A stretch of 22,044 bases of DNA, from assembly GCA_036260415.1 (NCBI GenBank), contig DASZZX010000111.1, positions 1-22,044 on the forward strand, written 5' to 3'. The position numbers were made by a program, and so were the translations under genes. The notes beneath the pieces are model-generated. The model worked only from the letters and a program-made list of their open reading frames with translations. It searched no databases and had not been told where the DNA came from. Below, piece after piece: positions 14,823-22,044 of the stretch (position 1 is the first letter of the stretch; every line of letters starts with the position of its first letter). This stretch comes from DASZZX01 sp036260415. Its GTDB lineage: Bacteria > Actinomycetota > Nitriliruptoria > Nitriliruptorales > JAHWKO01.

Positions 14823-16352
14823 ATGCCCGCCGCCAGCTCGCCGCCCCGCGCCACCCGACACCAGCCGTCGTGGCTGCGCGGCCTCGGCGTGCTGGCGGTC
14901 CTCACGTCCCTGCTGGTCGCCTGCGGGCAGAAGCCGGGGGTGCACGTGGCCGCCGAACCGGGCGTGGTCGCCGGCGGGACGGGTCCGGGCGTCGGTGTCG
15001 TCGGCGGCGCCACCGGCGTCCCCCCCGCCGTCACGGGCGGGGACCTGGCCGGCGACCTCCCGACCTCCGACGCGGCCACGGGCGCAGGGGGCACAGGCGT
15101 GGACGAGGCGACCGGCGGGGGCGCGGACGCCGTAGGCGCGGCCCGGCAGCCTGCCCAGCCAGCGCAGCAGCCCGCCGAGCCGGCTGGGCAGCCCGCTCAG
15201 CAACCCCAGCCGCCGCCGGCTGGGGGCAACGCCCCGCGCGGTCGCGACCGCACCGGCGTGAGCGAAGGCGAGATCCGCATCGCGCTGCACGCTCCGCAGA
15301 CCGGGGCGGCCCCGCTGCCCACCAAGTCGTTCGAGCAGAGCCGCGACCTCTACTGGCGCTGGCTCACCGAGCAGCAGGGCGGCGAGGTGCTCGGCCGCAG
15401 GAAGGTGGTCGTCACCTTCGCCGACGACAAGTACCAGCCCTCCAGCGCCTCGCAGGTCTGCCGCCAGCTGATGGAGGGCCACTTCCTCCTGCTCGGCGGC
15501 GGAGGCACCGATCAGATCCAGGCCTGCGGGCGGCTGGCCAGCGCGCGCAACGTGCCGTACCTCTCGGCGGGCGTGACCGAGGCCGGGCTGCAGGGCCTGC
15601 CCTGGTACTTCGCGGCGTCGATGTCGTACCGGGCGCAGGGGCGCCTGCTGGCCCAGTTCGTGAAGCGCAACTTCGGCGACGCGAAGGTCGCCATGATCGT
15701 GACCGACACGCCCAACTTCGACGACGCCGTGCAGGGGTGGGAGGCGGCCGTCCGCGAGGTCGGCATCAACTACTACAAGACACAGAAGCACCCCCGCGGC
15801 GACACCTCCTGGTACGCCACGTACGGCGATGACATGGCGTCCAACGGCGTCCAGGTGCTGTACGTGCTGAGCTCACCCCTGGACTACATCCGCTTCGCCC
15901 AGCAGAACGACGACGCCGGCTTCCGGTACGTCGGGGTGGGGATCACGATGGGCTTGAACGCGGTGCTGGCCAACGGCTGCCCGCAGGTCCACGGCGGCGT
16001 CTTCTTCTCGCCGTTCCCTGGCCTGGACTGGGCACGGCAGCACGAGCCGGCGTTCTTCCAGGCCGCCGGGACCTTCGGCACACCCGACGACGACCTGTCC
16101 CTGGCCATGTGGGGCCTCGCCAAGCAGTTGCACGTCATGTTCGAGCGCTACCGCGGCGTGCACGGCAACGAACTGACGCGCGAGGACTTCCGCGCCGTCG
16201 TGGAGCAGCAGCGTGGTCTCGAGACAGGGCTGTTCCCGACCCTGAACTACTCGCCCCAGGACCACTTCGGGGCGAGCACCGTGCACGTCCTGCAGGCCAA
16301 CTGCGACGCGGGCGAGCACACCACGCTCGCGACCTTCGTCAGCGGCTTCTGA
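14823..16352 (+). CDS. ABC transporter substrate-binding lipoprotein, branched-chain amino acid (Peripla_BP_6) type
   Basis: This is the extracytoplasmic receptor of the importer encoded downstream. The 509-residue product has a lipoprotein signal (WLRGLGVLAVLTSLLVAC, Cys34). A long low-complexity linker of Gly/Ala/Thr, then Gln/Pro/Ala repeats (about 35-140), tethers the receptor. The type I periplasmic-binding fold (about 145-505) starts at TGVSEGEIRIALHAPQTG, the usual beginning of the leucine-binding family. FADDKYQPSSASQVCRQL and a late GLFPTLNYSPQDHFGAS also match. The start ATG at 14823 has no good Shine-Dalgarno sequence, but it is the only in-frame start close to the signal. The frame is open further left in the shadow of the previous gene. 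The ligand cannot be read; family members bind amino acids, amides, urea or aromatic compounds. Confidence 0.92.
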   Translation: MPAASSPPRATRHQPSWLRGLGVLAVLTSLLVACGQKPGVHVAAEPGVVAGGTGPGVGVVGGATGVPPAVTGGDLAGDLPTSDAATGAGGTGVDEATGGGADAVGAARQPAQPAQQPAEPAGQPAQQPQPPPAGGNAPRGRDRTGVSEGEIRIALHAPQTGAAPLPTKSFEQSRDLYWRWLTEQQGGEVLGRRKVVVTFADDKYQPSSASQVCRQLMEGHFLLLGGGGTDQIQACGRLASARNVPYLSAGVTEAGLQGLPWYFAASMSYRAQGRLLAQFVKRNFGDAKVAMIVTDTPNFDDAVQGWEAAVREVGINYYKTQKHPRGDTSWYATYGDDMASNGVQVLYVLSSPLDYIRFAQQNDDAGFRYVGVGITMGLNAVLANGCPQVHGGVFFSPFPGLDWARQHEPAFFQAAGTFGTPDDDLSLAMWGLAKQLHVMFERYRGVHGNELTREDFRAVVEQQRGLETGLFPTLNYSPQDHFGASTVHVLQANCDAGEHTTLATFVSGF

Positions 16353-16356
16353 GCCG

Positions 16357-17400
16357 GTGACCGTGGCACGCCGCCCACGCTGGATCCTCCGGTGGCTGCG
16401 CGGCCTCCTGCGGGGCCGTGCAGGTGCGGTCGCCGCAACCGCGGCGGCGCTGCTGGTCGTGGCCGTCCTCGTCCGGAGCGGCGTGAACCTTGTGTCGACC
16501 GTCTCGATCGGGGTGCAGTTCGGGTCGGTGTACGCTCTGATCGCGCTCGGTGTAGCGCTGGTCTACACGTCCACCGGCGTGCTCAACTTCGCGCAGGGCG
16601 AGTTCGGGACCGTCCCCGCCTTCCTCGCCTACGTGATCATGGTCGGCGGGGTCGGCGACCTCGGCGACATCGGCGCCGTCCCGGACCCGTCGCGACTGTG
16701 GTGGGCGTCGCTGATGGCGGTCGCTGCGGGGGCGCTGCTGGGCGTGCTGGTCAACGTCGCGGTGGTGCAGCGGCTGGGCGCATTGTCACCGGTGACCGCG
16801 CTGGTGGCCACGGCCGGTGTGGCGCTCATGCTGATCCAGCTTGAGATCATCGTCTTCGAGTCCCAGGCGCGGAACTTCCCGCGCTACATCGGGGGGGAGG
16901 CCTTCACGGTCGCCGGCAGCGCGGTGGAGTGGCACACCCTCCTCGTGCTCGCCGCACTGGCGGTCACCGCGACGCTGCTCGCTGTCCTGTTCCGTACCCG
17001 CACCGGGACCGCGCTGCTCGCCACGTCCCAGGAGCCGTTCGCCGCGCAGTTGCACGGCGTCTCCGTGTCCGCCATGTCCACGCTGGCGTGGGGGACCGCC
17101 GGGGCGCTCGGCGCGGTCGGCGGCCTCCTGGCCGGCGGTGTGTTCGAGCAGGTGTTCCCCGCGATGGTCACCCGTGACTACCTGATCCCGGCCTTCACGG
17201 GTGCGGTCCTCGGTGGCATCACGTCCATGGTGGGTGCCGTGGTCGGAGGGCTCCTGCTCGGCCTGCTGGTGTCGTCCGCCAACTCGCTGAACCTCGCGCT
17301 CGGCCTGAACATCCCCGGCCCGCCGCAGGTGATCGTCCTGGCGGCACTGCTGGTGGTGCTGCTCGTGCGACCGCACGGCCTGCTCGGCAGGGCGGTGTGA
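16357..17400 (+). CDS. livH: Branched-chain amino acid-type ABC permease, LivH family
   Basis: One of the two membrane subunits of the importer. The 347-residue product is strongly hydrophobic, with about eight membrane segments. It has the LivH signature near the N-terminus (GVQFGSVYALIALGVALVYTS, then TGVLNFAQGEFGTVPAF) and the conserved ATSQEPFAAQLHGV loop that contacts the ATPases. GAVLGGITSMVGAVVGGLLLG near the C-terminus is also typical. A basic N-terminal extension of about 25 residues (RRPRWILRWLRGLLRGR) precedes the first helix. The GTG at 16357 lies 4 nt after the previous stop; another GTG at 16363 is an alternative. The stop is one base before the livM start. The symbol names the family and not a proven substrate. 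Confidence 0.93.
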   Translation: MTVARRPRWILRWLRGLLRGRAGAVAATAAALLVVAVLVRSGVNLVSTVSIGVQFGSVYALIALGVALVYTSTGVLNFAQGEFGTVPAFLAYVIMVGGVGDLGDIGAVPDPSRLWWASLMAVAAGALLGVLVNVAVVQRLGALSPVTALVATAGVALMLIQLEIIVFESQARNFPRYIGGEAFTVAGSAVEWHTLLVLAALAVTATLLAVLFRTRTGTALLATSQEPFAAQLHGVSVSAMSTLAWGTAGALGAVGGLLAGGVFEQVFPAMVTRDYLIPAFTGAVLGGITSMVGAVVGGLLLGLLVSSANSLNLALGLNIPGPPQVIVLAALLVVLLVRPHGLLGRAV

Positions 17401-17401
17401 C

Positions 17402-18568
17402 GTGGTGAAGCTGCTGCCCGGAGGCCGCCCGCGCGTTCGGACCGGCGTGCCTCAACCCCCGCCCCCGCCCCCCTCGGGGCGGCCGACCGACGACGCTGCC
17501 CGACGGCTGCCCGTCGCCACCTCGCGGTGGCGCCCGTCGGCCGCCGGAGCAGCCGCCCGCCTGGCGGTCCTGACGGTCATCCTCGGGTCGGTGCTGGCGG
17601 CGCCCCTCCTGCTGCCCGCCCCGCTCGTCCTGATCGCGGCGAAGGCCGTGGTGTTCATGCTGGCAGCACTCTCCATGAACGTGCTGATGGGCTACGCCGG
17701 CCAGGTGTCGCTGGGCCACGGCGCGTTCGTGGCCGTGGGTGCGTTCGCCTCCGGGTACGTGCTGACCATCATGCAGCTGCCGTGGGCCGCGGCGGCGGTC
17801 GCAGCCATGTCCCTGGGCGGGCTGGCCGCGGCCGTCCTGGGCGCCGTTGCCCTTCGCGTCCGGGGCCTGTACCTGGCGTTGGTGACGCTGGCGTACGACC
17901 TGTTCGTGACCTTCACCGTGCTCAACGTGCGCGCGTTGACCGGCGGAGGCGCGGGGCAGCCGGCACCGCGCCCCGCCTTCGCCACCGACGACCTCGCCTA
18001 CGTCTACCTGGGGCTGGTCATCGTGGCGCTGGTGTGGGTGTTCGACTGGCGCCTGACCGCCAGCAAGGCTGGGCGCGCGATCCAGGCGCTGCGCGACGAC
18101 GAGCGCGTGGCGGCCTCGTGGGGCATCCACGTCACCCGCTACAAGCTGCTGGCGTTCGTCATCTCCGGCACGGTCGCGGGGCTGGCCGGGGCCTACTTCG
18201 CCGGCATCGAGCAGATCGTCGCCACCGCCGACTTTGGCTTCACCCTCTCGCTGACGATCGTGCTGATGACCGTGGTCGGGGGGCTGGGCAGCCGGCCCGG
18301 CGTGGTGCAGGGTGCGATCGTCTTCGCCGCGCTGCCCACCCTCCTCGAGACGGCGCACGAGCAGCTCGCGTGGTGGCCACGGTGGCTGGGGTCGCTGTGG
18401 GAGCCGTTCGTCGGCGCCCTGCTCCTGGTGCTCGTGCTGGTCTTCTACCCGGGCGGAATCGCACAGCAGCAGGCGCCGCTCCTGCGCTGGCTGGGTTGGC
18501 AGCGCCTGCATGCACCCGAGCACGTTGCCCTGGGGGGCGGGGGAGGTGGTCCGGGTGCCCGTCCTTGA
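17402..18568 (+). CDS. livM: Branched-chain amino acid-type ABC permease, LivM family
   Basis: The second membrane subunit, 388 residues. After a Pro/Arg-rich cytosolic N-terminus of about 55 residues come roughly eight to ten membrane segments. The LivM signature is NVLMGYAGQVSLGHGAFVAVGA, followed by LRVRGLYLALVTLAYD. The ATPase-contacting loop is SKAGRAIQALRDDERVAASWGI, and GGLGSRPGVVQGAI lies near the end. The protein closes with a low-complexity glycine tail. The start is GTG at 17402, immediately after livH; a second GTG is the next codon. Its last 14 nt overlap the livG start, indicating translational coupling within one transport operon. Confidence 0.93.
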   Translation: MVKLLPGGRPRVRTGVPQPPPPPPSGRPTDDAARRLPVATSRWRPSAAGAAARLAVLTVILGSVLAAPLLLPAPLVLIAAKAVVFMLAALSMNVLMGYAGQVSLGHGAFVAVGAFASGYVLTIMQLPWAAAAVAAMSLGGLAAAVLGAVALRVRGLYLALVTLAYDLFVTFTVLNVRALTGGGAGQPAPRPAFATDDLAYVYLGLVIVALVWVFDWRLTASKAGRAIQALRDDERVAASWGIHVTRYKLLAFVISGTVAGLAGAYFAGIEQIVATADFGFTLSLTIVLMTVVGGLGSRPGVVQGAIVFAALPTLLETAHEQLAWWPRWLGSLWEPFVGALLLVLVLVFYPGGIAQQQAPLLRWLGWQRLHAPEHVALGGGGGGPGARP

Positions 18569-19331
18569 GGCGCGCGACCTCTCGATCCGTTTCGGCGGCG
18601 TGCAGGCCCTCGACGGCGTCGACTTCCAGGTCGAGGAGTCCGAGATCGTCGGGCTGATCGGCCCCAACGGCGCCGGCAAGACCACCTTCTTCCACTGCGT
18701 CACCGGGTTCCACCGGCCCGACACGGGGCGCGTGCTGATCCACGGGGACGACGTCACCGACCTGCGACCCGACCAGCGCACGCACCTCGGTGTGGCGCGC
18801 AGCTTCCAGCAGGTCGGGCTGGTGCGATCGTTCACGGTGCTGGAGAACCTGCTCGTCGCCCAGCACCGCAAGGTCCGCTACCACACCCTGGCCGGGCTCG
18901 TCGCGTCGCCCGCGAGCCTCGCGGAGGAGCGGGTGCTGCAGCGACGTGCGCTGGAGGTGCTCGACTTCATCGGGCTCGCACACCTGGCGGACAGCGGCCT
19001 GGCCGGGCTGCCGTACGGCACGTTGAAGATGGTGGAGGTCGCTGCGGTGCTGTGCACTGACCCCGACGTCCTGATGCTCGACGAGCCCATGGCCGGTCTC
19101 GCACCCGAGGAGGCCGAAGCGTTCGGGGACCGACTCCTGGAGATGCGCCGCGAGCTGGGCCTGACAATCGTCGTGGTGGACCACCACGTCCCGCTGGTGC
19201 TGCACGTCGCCGACTACGTGTACGTGCTCAACTTCGGCCGCATGCTCGCTCACGGCCCCCCCGACCGGGTACGCGGCGACCGGGCCGTGGCCGAGGCCTA
19301 CATGGGGGAGGGGGTGAGCGCTCTTGCGTAG
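18555..19331 (+). CDS. livG: ABC transporter ATP-binding protein, LivG family
   Basis: One of two ATPases that drive the importer. The 258-residue product has Walker A GPNGAGKTT (36-44), the Q-loop region ARSFQQVGLV (81-90), Walker B VLMLDEP (172-178) and the H-loop His near 210. The LivG-type signature, normally PYGQQR, reads PYGTLKMVEVA here (153-163), a moderate departure. I chose the GTG at 18555 because GGAGGTGG lies 5 nt upstream and the product begins MPVLEARDLSIRFGG as expected. The GTG at 18546 would add three residues and use the G-rich stretch before it. The frame is open further left inside livM, but that part has no family similarity. Confidence 0.92.
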   Translation: MPVLEARDLSIRFGGVQALDGVDFQVEESEIVGLIGPNGAGKTTFFHCVTGFHRPDTGRVLIHGDDVTDLRPDQRTHLGVARSFQQVGLVRSFTVLENLLVAQHRKVRYHTLAGLVASPASLAEERVLQRRALEVLDFIGLAHLADSGLAGLPYGTLKMVEVAAVLCTDPDVLMLDEPMAGLAPEEAEAFGDRLLEMRRELGLTIVVVDHHVPLVLHVADYVYVLNFGRMLAHGPPDRVRGDRAVAEAYMGEGVSALA

Positions 19332-19407
19332 GAGCGCCCACCGCCAAGGGAGCCATGGCCGCTCACGGCCACCGCCGGTCGCGACCACCGGGGGCGGCTG
19401 GACGGGC

Positions 19408-20133
19408 ATGCGTACGGAAGCCGGCGACGTGCTCCTGGAGGTCAGCGACCTGCGGGCAGGCTACGGGGCGGTGCCGGTCCTGCGCGGTCTCACGTTCGCG
19501 GTGCGACGCGGACAGACCGCCGTGCTGCTCGGGCTCAACGGGGCGGGCAAGACGACCACCGCGCTGAACCTGGCGGGCGCGCTCACGCCGTCGGCCGGCC
19601 GCATCGCCTTCGAGGGGCGGGACGCGACCGGGTGGGACACCCGCCGTGCCGTCCGTGAGGGCATCGTGCTCGTGCCCGAGGGCCGACGCGTGTTCCCAGG
19701 CCTCACCGTCGAGAGGAACCTCGAGGTCGGGGCGTGGTCGCGGCGCGGGGAACGTGGCTGGTTGTCCGACCAGCGCGGGCGTGTGTACCGCTACTTCCCG
19801 CGCCTGCGCGAACGCGCGTCCCAGCTTGCGGGCACACTGTCCGGGGGCGAGCAGCAGATGCTGGCGATCGGCCGCAGCCTCATGGCCCGCCCCAAGCTGC
19901 TCATCATCGACGAGGCGTCGCTCGGACTGGCCCCCGTCATCGTCCGCGACGTGTTCGGGATCGTCCGCGGTATCAACGACGACGGCACCACGGTCATTCT
20001 GATCGAGCAGAACGTCGGGGCGTTGGAGGTGGCCGACGTCGCGCTGGTGATGGAGCAGGGACGCATCGTCGCCGAGCTCTCCGGCGACGACCTGCAGGAC
20101 CCGTCGAGCGTGCGCCGGTTCTTCCTCGGCTAG
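19408..20133 (+). CDS. livF: ABC transporter ATP-binding protein, LivF family
   Basis: The second ATPase of the importer, 241 residues, normal for LivF. Walker A is GLNGAGKTT (42-50), the Q-loop segment is VPEGRRVFPGLTVERNL (89-105), the signature is LSGGEQQMLAIGRSL (144-158), Walker B is LLIIDEASLGLAP (164-176) and the switch region reads LIEQNV. In Walker B the usual DEPSLGL is DEASLGL. I chose the ATG at 19408 because it gives the expected LivF length. An upstream TTG at 19324 would overlap livG and add a 28-residue basic, low-complexity extension; it cannot be excluded, since the 76-nt gap is otherwise unusual in this operon and the site before 19408 is weak. Confidence 0.9.
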   Translation: MRTEAGDVLLEVSDLRAGYGAVPVLRGLTFAVRRGQTAVLLGLNGAGKTTTALNLAGALTPSAGRIAFEGRDATGWDTRRAVREGIVLVPEGRRVFPGLTVERNLEVGAWSRRGERGWLSDQRGRVYRYFPRLRERASQLAGTLSGGEQQMLAIGRSLMARPKLLIIDEASLGLAPVIVRDVFGIVRGINDDGTTVILIEQNVGALEVADVALVMEQGRIVAELSGDDLQDPSSVRRFFLG

Positions 20134-20156
20134 GCAGCCGGTGGTCCGTCCGACGG

Positions 20157-20615
20157 TCAGGCGGTGTCCTCCCGCGGCTGGCAGATCCGGCAGGGCGCCA
20201 GTCCCCTGTCACGCGCCGCCGGTGTGGCCATCACCTGCAGGTCGGCCCGCCCCTCGATCACGCGGCAGGTCGGCCGGTGGTAGGTGGTGCGACCCGCGAC
20301 CACACGGATGGCGCTGTCGTCGGGCACCACGGTCGGGCCGAGACCGGTGCCAGCGCCGGTCTGCACGGCCTCCACGAGCCGCTCGAGCTGATGCGACACC
20401 CGGGCGAGGTCCCGGCGGACCGCGTGCACCACGATGAGAGCACCGCCGACCCCCACGAGCGCCAGCCCCCCCAGCCCTCCCGAGATCAGGTACGGGATCT
20501 GCGCCGGTACGCGGTCGTAGCTGGCCGCCCCGTTCCATCCGAGGAAGATCAGGAGACCCCCGCCGAGGAGCATGCCGATCCCGGTGTAGATGGGACCCTT
20601 CGACCAGCCCTGCAC
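20157..20615 (-). CDS. Small two-helix membrane protein with C-terminal His/Cys metal-binding motif
   Basis: The 152-residue product has two membrane segments (about 10-28 and 40-66), a short charged helix (RRDLARVSHQLERLVEAVQ) that may form a coiled coil, and a cytosolic C-terminal domain. That domain has the pattern H-x3-C ... C-x2-C (His113, Cys117, Cys142, Cys145) in YHRPTC and GLAPCRICQP. Small domains of this kind resemble the Ada-type zinc-binding fold found at the ends of some DNA-acting and membrane proteins, so zinc binding is likely by analogy; no function is known. The start GTG at 20615 is supported by GGAGGGA just upstream on the minus strand. The frame is open further left, but that part overlaps the rRNA promoter region. 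It converges with livF across a 23-nt gap. Confidence 0.72.
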   Translation of the reverse strand: MQGWSKGPIYTGIGMLLGGGLLIFLGWNGAASYDRVPAQIPYLISGGLGGLALVGVGGALIVVHAVRRDLARVSHQLERLVEAVQTGAGTGLGPTVVPDDSAIRVVAGRTTYHRPTCRVIEGRADLQVMATPAARDRGLAPCRICQPREDTA

Positions 20616-20705
20616 GGCTCCCTCCGGTCGGCGGCGGAACGCAGCGTACCCGCCCCGTCGCGCAGGGTGTTCGGCGGGGAGAGTCGCCTCTCCTGCCACG
20701 CGGGG

Positions 20706-20750
20706 AAGAACGTCGCGCGACCCGGCGTTGTACGAACCGGCGACGTTCTT
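20706..20750. repeat. 11-bp perfect inverted repeat just upstream of rRNA promoter P1
   Basis: AAGAACGTCGC at 20706-20716 is repeated in inverse orientation as GCGACGTTCTT at 20740-20750, with a 23-nt spacer that contains a second, shorter dyad flanked by CCGG. The right arm ends 17 nt before the -35 box of P1. It may be a regulator-binding site or a terminator-like structure isolating the rRNA operon; the role is inference. Confidence 0.75.
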
Positions 20751-20767
20751 GCGTCGGTGAGGCGAGG

Positions 20768-20796
20768 TTGACCGGCCCCCGAGCGGGACGTAGCGT
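20768..20796 (+). promoter_or_regulatory. rRNA operon promoter P1
   Basis: The -35 box TTGACC (20768-20773) and -10 box TAGCGT (20791-20796) are separated by exactly 17 bp, a housekeeping sigma-70-type promoter. Transcription should start near 20803, giving a leader of about 455 nt before 16S rRNA. Confidence 0.72.
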
Positions 20797-20866
20797 GGAA
20801 CGTGCCGACCGGCTGTTGAAGCTGACGGTGACACGGGGATCGAGGGTCTGAAGCCCTGTCCCCACG

Positions 20867-20895
20867 TTGACAGCCGAAGGACGTGAGGGTACGTT
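20867..20895 (+). promoter_or_regulatory. rRNA operon promoter P2
   Basis: A consensus -35 box TTGACA (20867-20872) and -10 box TACGTT (20890-20895) lie exactly 17 bp apart. They are 99 bp downstream of P1 in the same arrangement. Tandem promoters ahead of rRNA genes are common. The predicted start near 20902 falls at the foot of the hairpin at 20904-20925. Confidence 0.8.
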
Positions 20896-20903
20896 CTTCA
20901 TCC

Positions 20904-20925
20904 GGCCCGACGCGTGCGTCGGGCC
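20904..20925 (+). other. Perfect GC-rich hairpin at the predicted 5' end of the P2 rRNA transcript
   Basis: GGCCCGACGC and GCGTCGGGCC form a 10-bp perfect inverted repeat with only GT between them; in RNA this would be about 9 bp with a 4-nt loop. It starts within a few bases of the predicted P2 start site, so the P2 transcript would begin with this stem. Confidence 0.7.
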
Positions 20926-20934
20926 GAAGAGTCT

Positions 20935-20972
20935 CGACGCTGAGGCTCCCGATCGCGGGAGAAGGGGCGTCG
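20935..20972 (+). other. Two-part leader stem in the pre-rRNA
   Basis: CTCCCG-ATCG-CGGGAG (20946-20961) forms an inner 6-bp hairpin. It is flanked at equal 5-nt distances by CGACGC (20935-20940) and GCGTCG (20967-20972), which pair to extend it across a symmetric internal loop. Confidence 0.6.
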
Positions 20973-21065
20973 GACCGGAGCGCGACCGGCGGAAGCCGAT
21001 CCGGCTCCGGGCCATCCGACAGGGTGGCAACGGAGCATGACGGAACCCGTGGAGGTCGCGAGGTC

Positions 21066-21080
21066 CGCTCCTTGAAAACT
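21066..21080 (+). promoter_or_regulatory. boxA-like rRNA antitermination element
   Basis: CGCTCCTTGAAAACT closely resembles the boxA motif found in rRNA leaders of many bacteria, where Nus factors load onto RNA polymerase to prevent early termination. It lies about 180 nt before the 16S gene, an appropriate position. The match is by motif recall only. Confidence 0.65.
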
Positions 21081-21201
21081 GCACAGCGTGCCGAAAGCCA
21101 GTGCGAACTTCCCCGTCCTTGGAATCCGCGTTACGCGGTGAAATTGAGACGGTCGTATATCGTCGCATCGCGCCGTCAGGCCGGTGCGACACCCCATAAA
21201 T

Positions 21202-21218
21202 GAGCTGTTCATCAGCTC
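21202..21218 (+). other. Leader hairpin with U-rich tail ahead of 16S rRNA
   Basis: GAGCTG (21202-21207) and CAGCTC (21213-21218) pair around the loop TTCAT, followed by TCTTTTGATCC. It looks like a weak intrinsic terminator, but its position 40 nt before 16S suggests a leader or processing structure that antitermination would override. Confidence 0.5.
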
Positions 21219-21257
21219 TCTTTTGATCCATGTCTACGTTAGTGGAGATGCGATCTC

Positions 21258-22044
<787 letters not shown>

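Larger units (their letters stand above)
20616..21257. other. Gene-free rRNA promoter and leader region
   Basis: These 642 nt hold no convincing gene. From left to right they contain a small hairpin (20678-20693, GGAGAG-TCGC-CTCTCC), a long dyad (20706-20750), two tandem promoters, several leader hairpins and a boxA-like element, ending at the 16S 5' end. No tRNA gene was seen. Confidence 0.8.

Noticed and set aside
20146..20156. Terminator between livF and the convergent small gene
   Set aside because: Only a short CCGT/ACGG pairing around a 3-nt loop; too weak to call.

Overview
The window reads as a chromosomal segment of a high-GC actinobacterium. GC is high throughout, GTG starts are common, most genes are tightly packed, and the arginine gene order (argJ-B-D-F-R-G-H) is the one familiar from Actinobacteria. 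The partial 16S rRNA at the right end also looks actinobacterial, with a short 440-500 region. My impression is a deep-branching lineage such as Nitriliruptoria/Euzebyales, but that is an inference and was not checked against a database.

Bases 1-8229 hold an arginine biosynthesis operon: argJ (5' end cut by the window edge), argB, argD, argF, argR, argG and argH. A Uma2-family (DUF820) gene sits between argG and argH. Most junctions overlap or abut. Two gaps are each bridged exactly by a mini-ORF. Between argJ and argB is a 65-codon frame made of six copies of a 27-bp tandem repeat, and it overlaps both neighbours with ATGA. Between argD and argF is a 32-codon arginine-rich frame. Each intact repeat in the first gap also encodes a GC hairpin.

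Bases 8256-10731 hold two DNA-repair genes in the same direction: a PolX-type DNA polymerase with a PHP exonuclease domain, and a 3-methyladenine DNA glycosylase. The short gap between them carries mutually exclusive inverted repeats. A hairpin at 10732-10748 separates the glycosylase from the convergent class A penicillin-binding protein (10767-13196, minus strand). That protein begins with a lipobox instead of an evident membrane anchor and ends in two PASTA domains.

Bases 13411-20133 hold a surface/transport cluster: a secreted, membrane-anchored DNRLRE-like protein, then a complete branched-chain-amino-acid-type (HAAT/Liv) ABC importer made of lipoprotein SBP, LivH, LivM, LivG and LivF. 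The substrate cannot be read from the sequence.

Bases 20157-20615 (minus strand) encode a small two-helix membrane protein with a cytosolic His/Cys metal-binding motif. It is divergent from a ribosomal RNA operon. Bases 20616-21257 contain no convincing gene. They hold a long dyad, two consensus-like tandem promoters (each with a 17-bp spacer), several leader hairpins and a boxA-like antitermination element. The 16S rRNA gene starts near 21258 and runs off the right edge.
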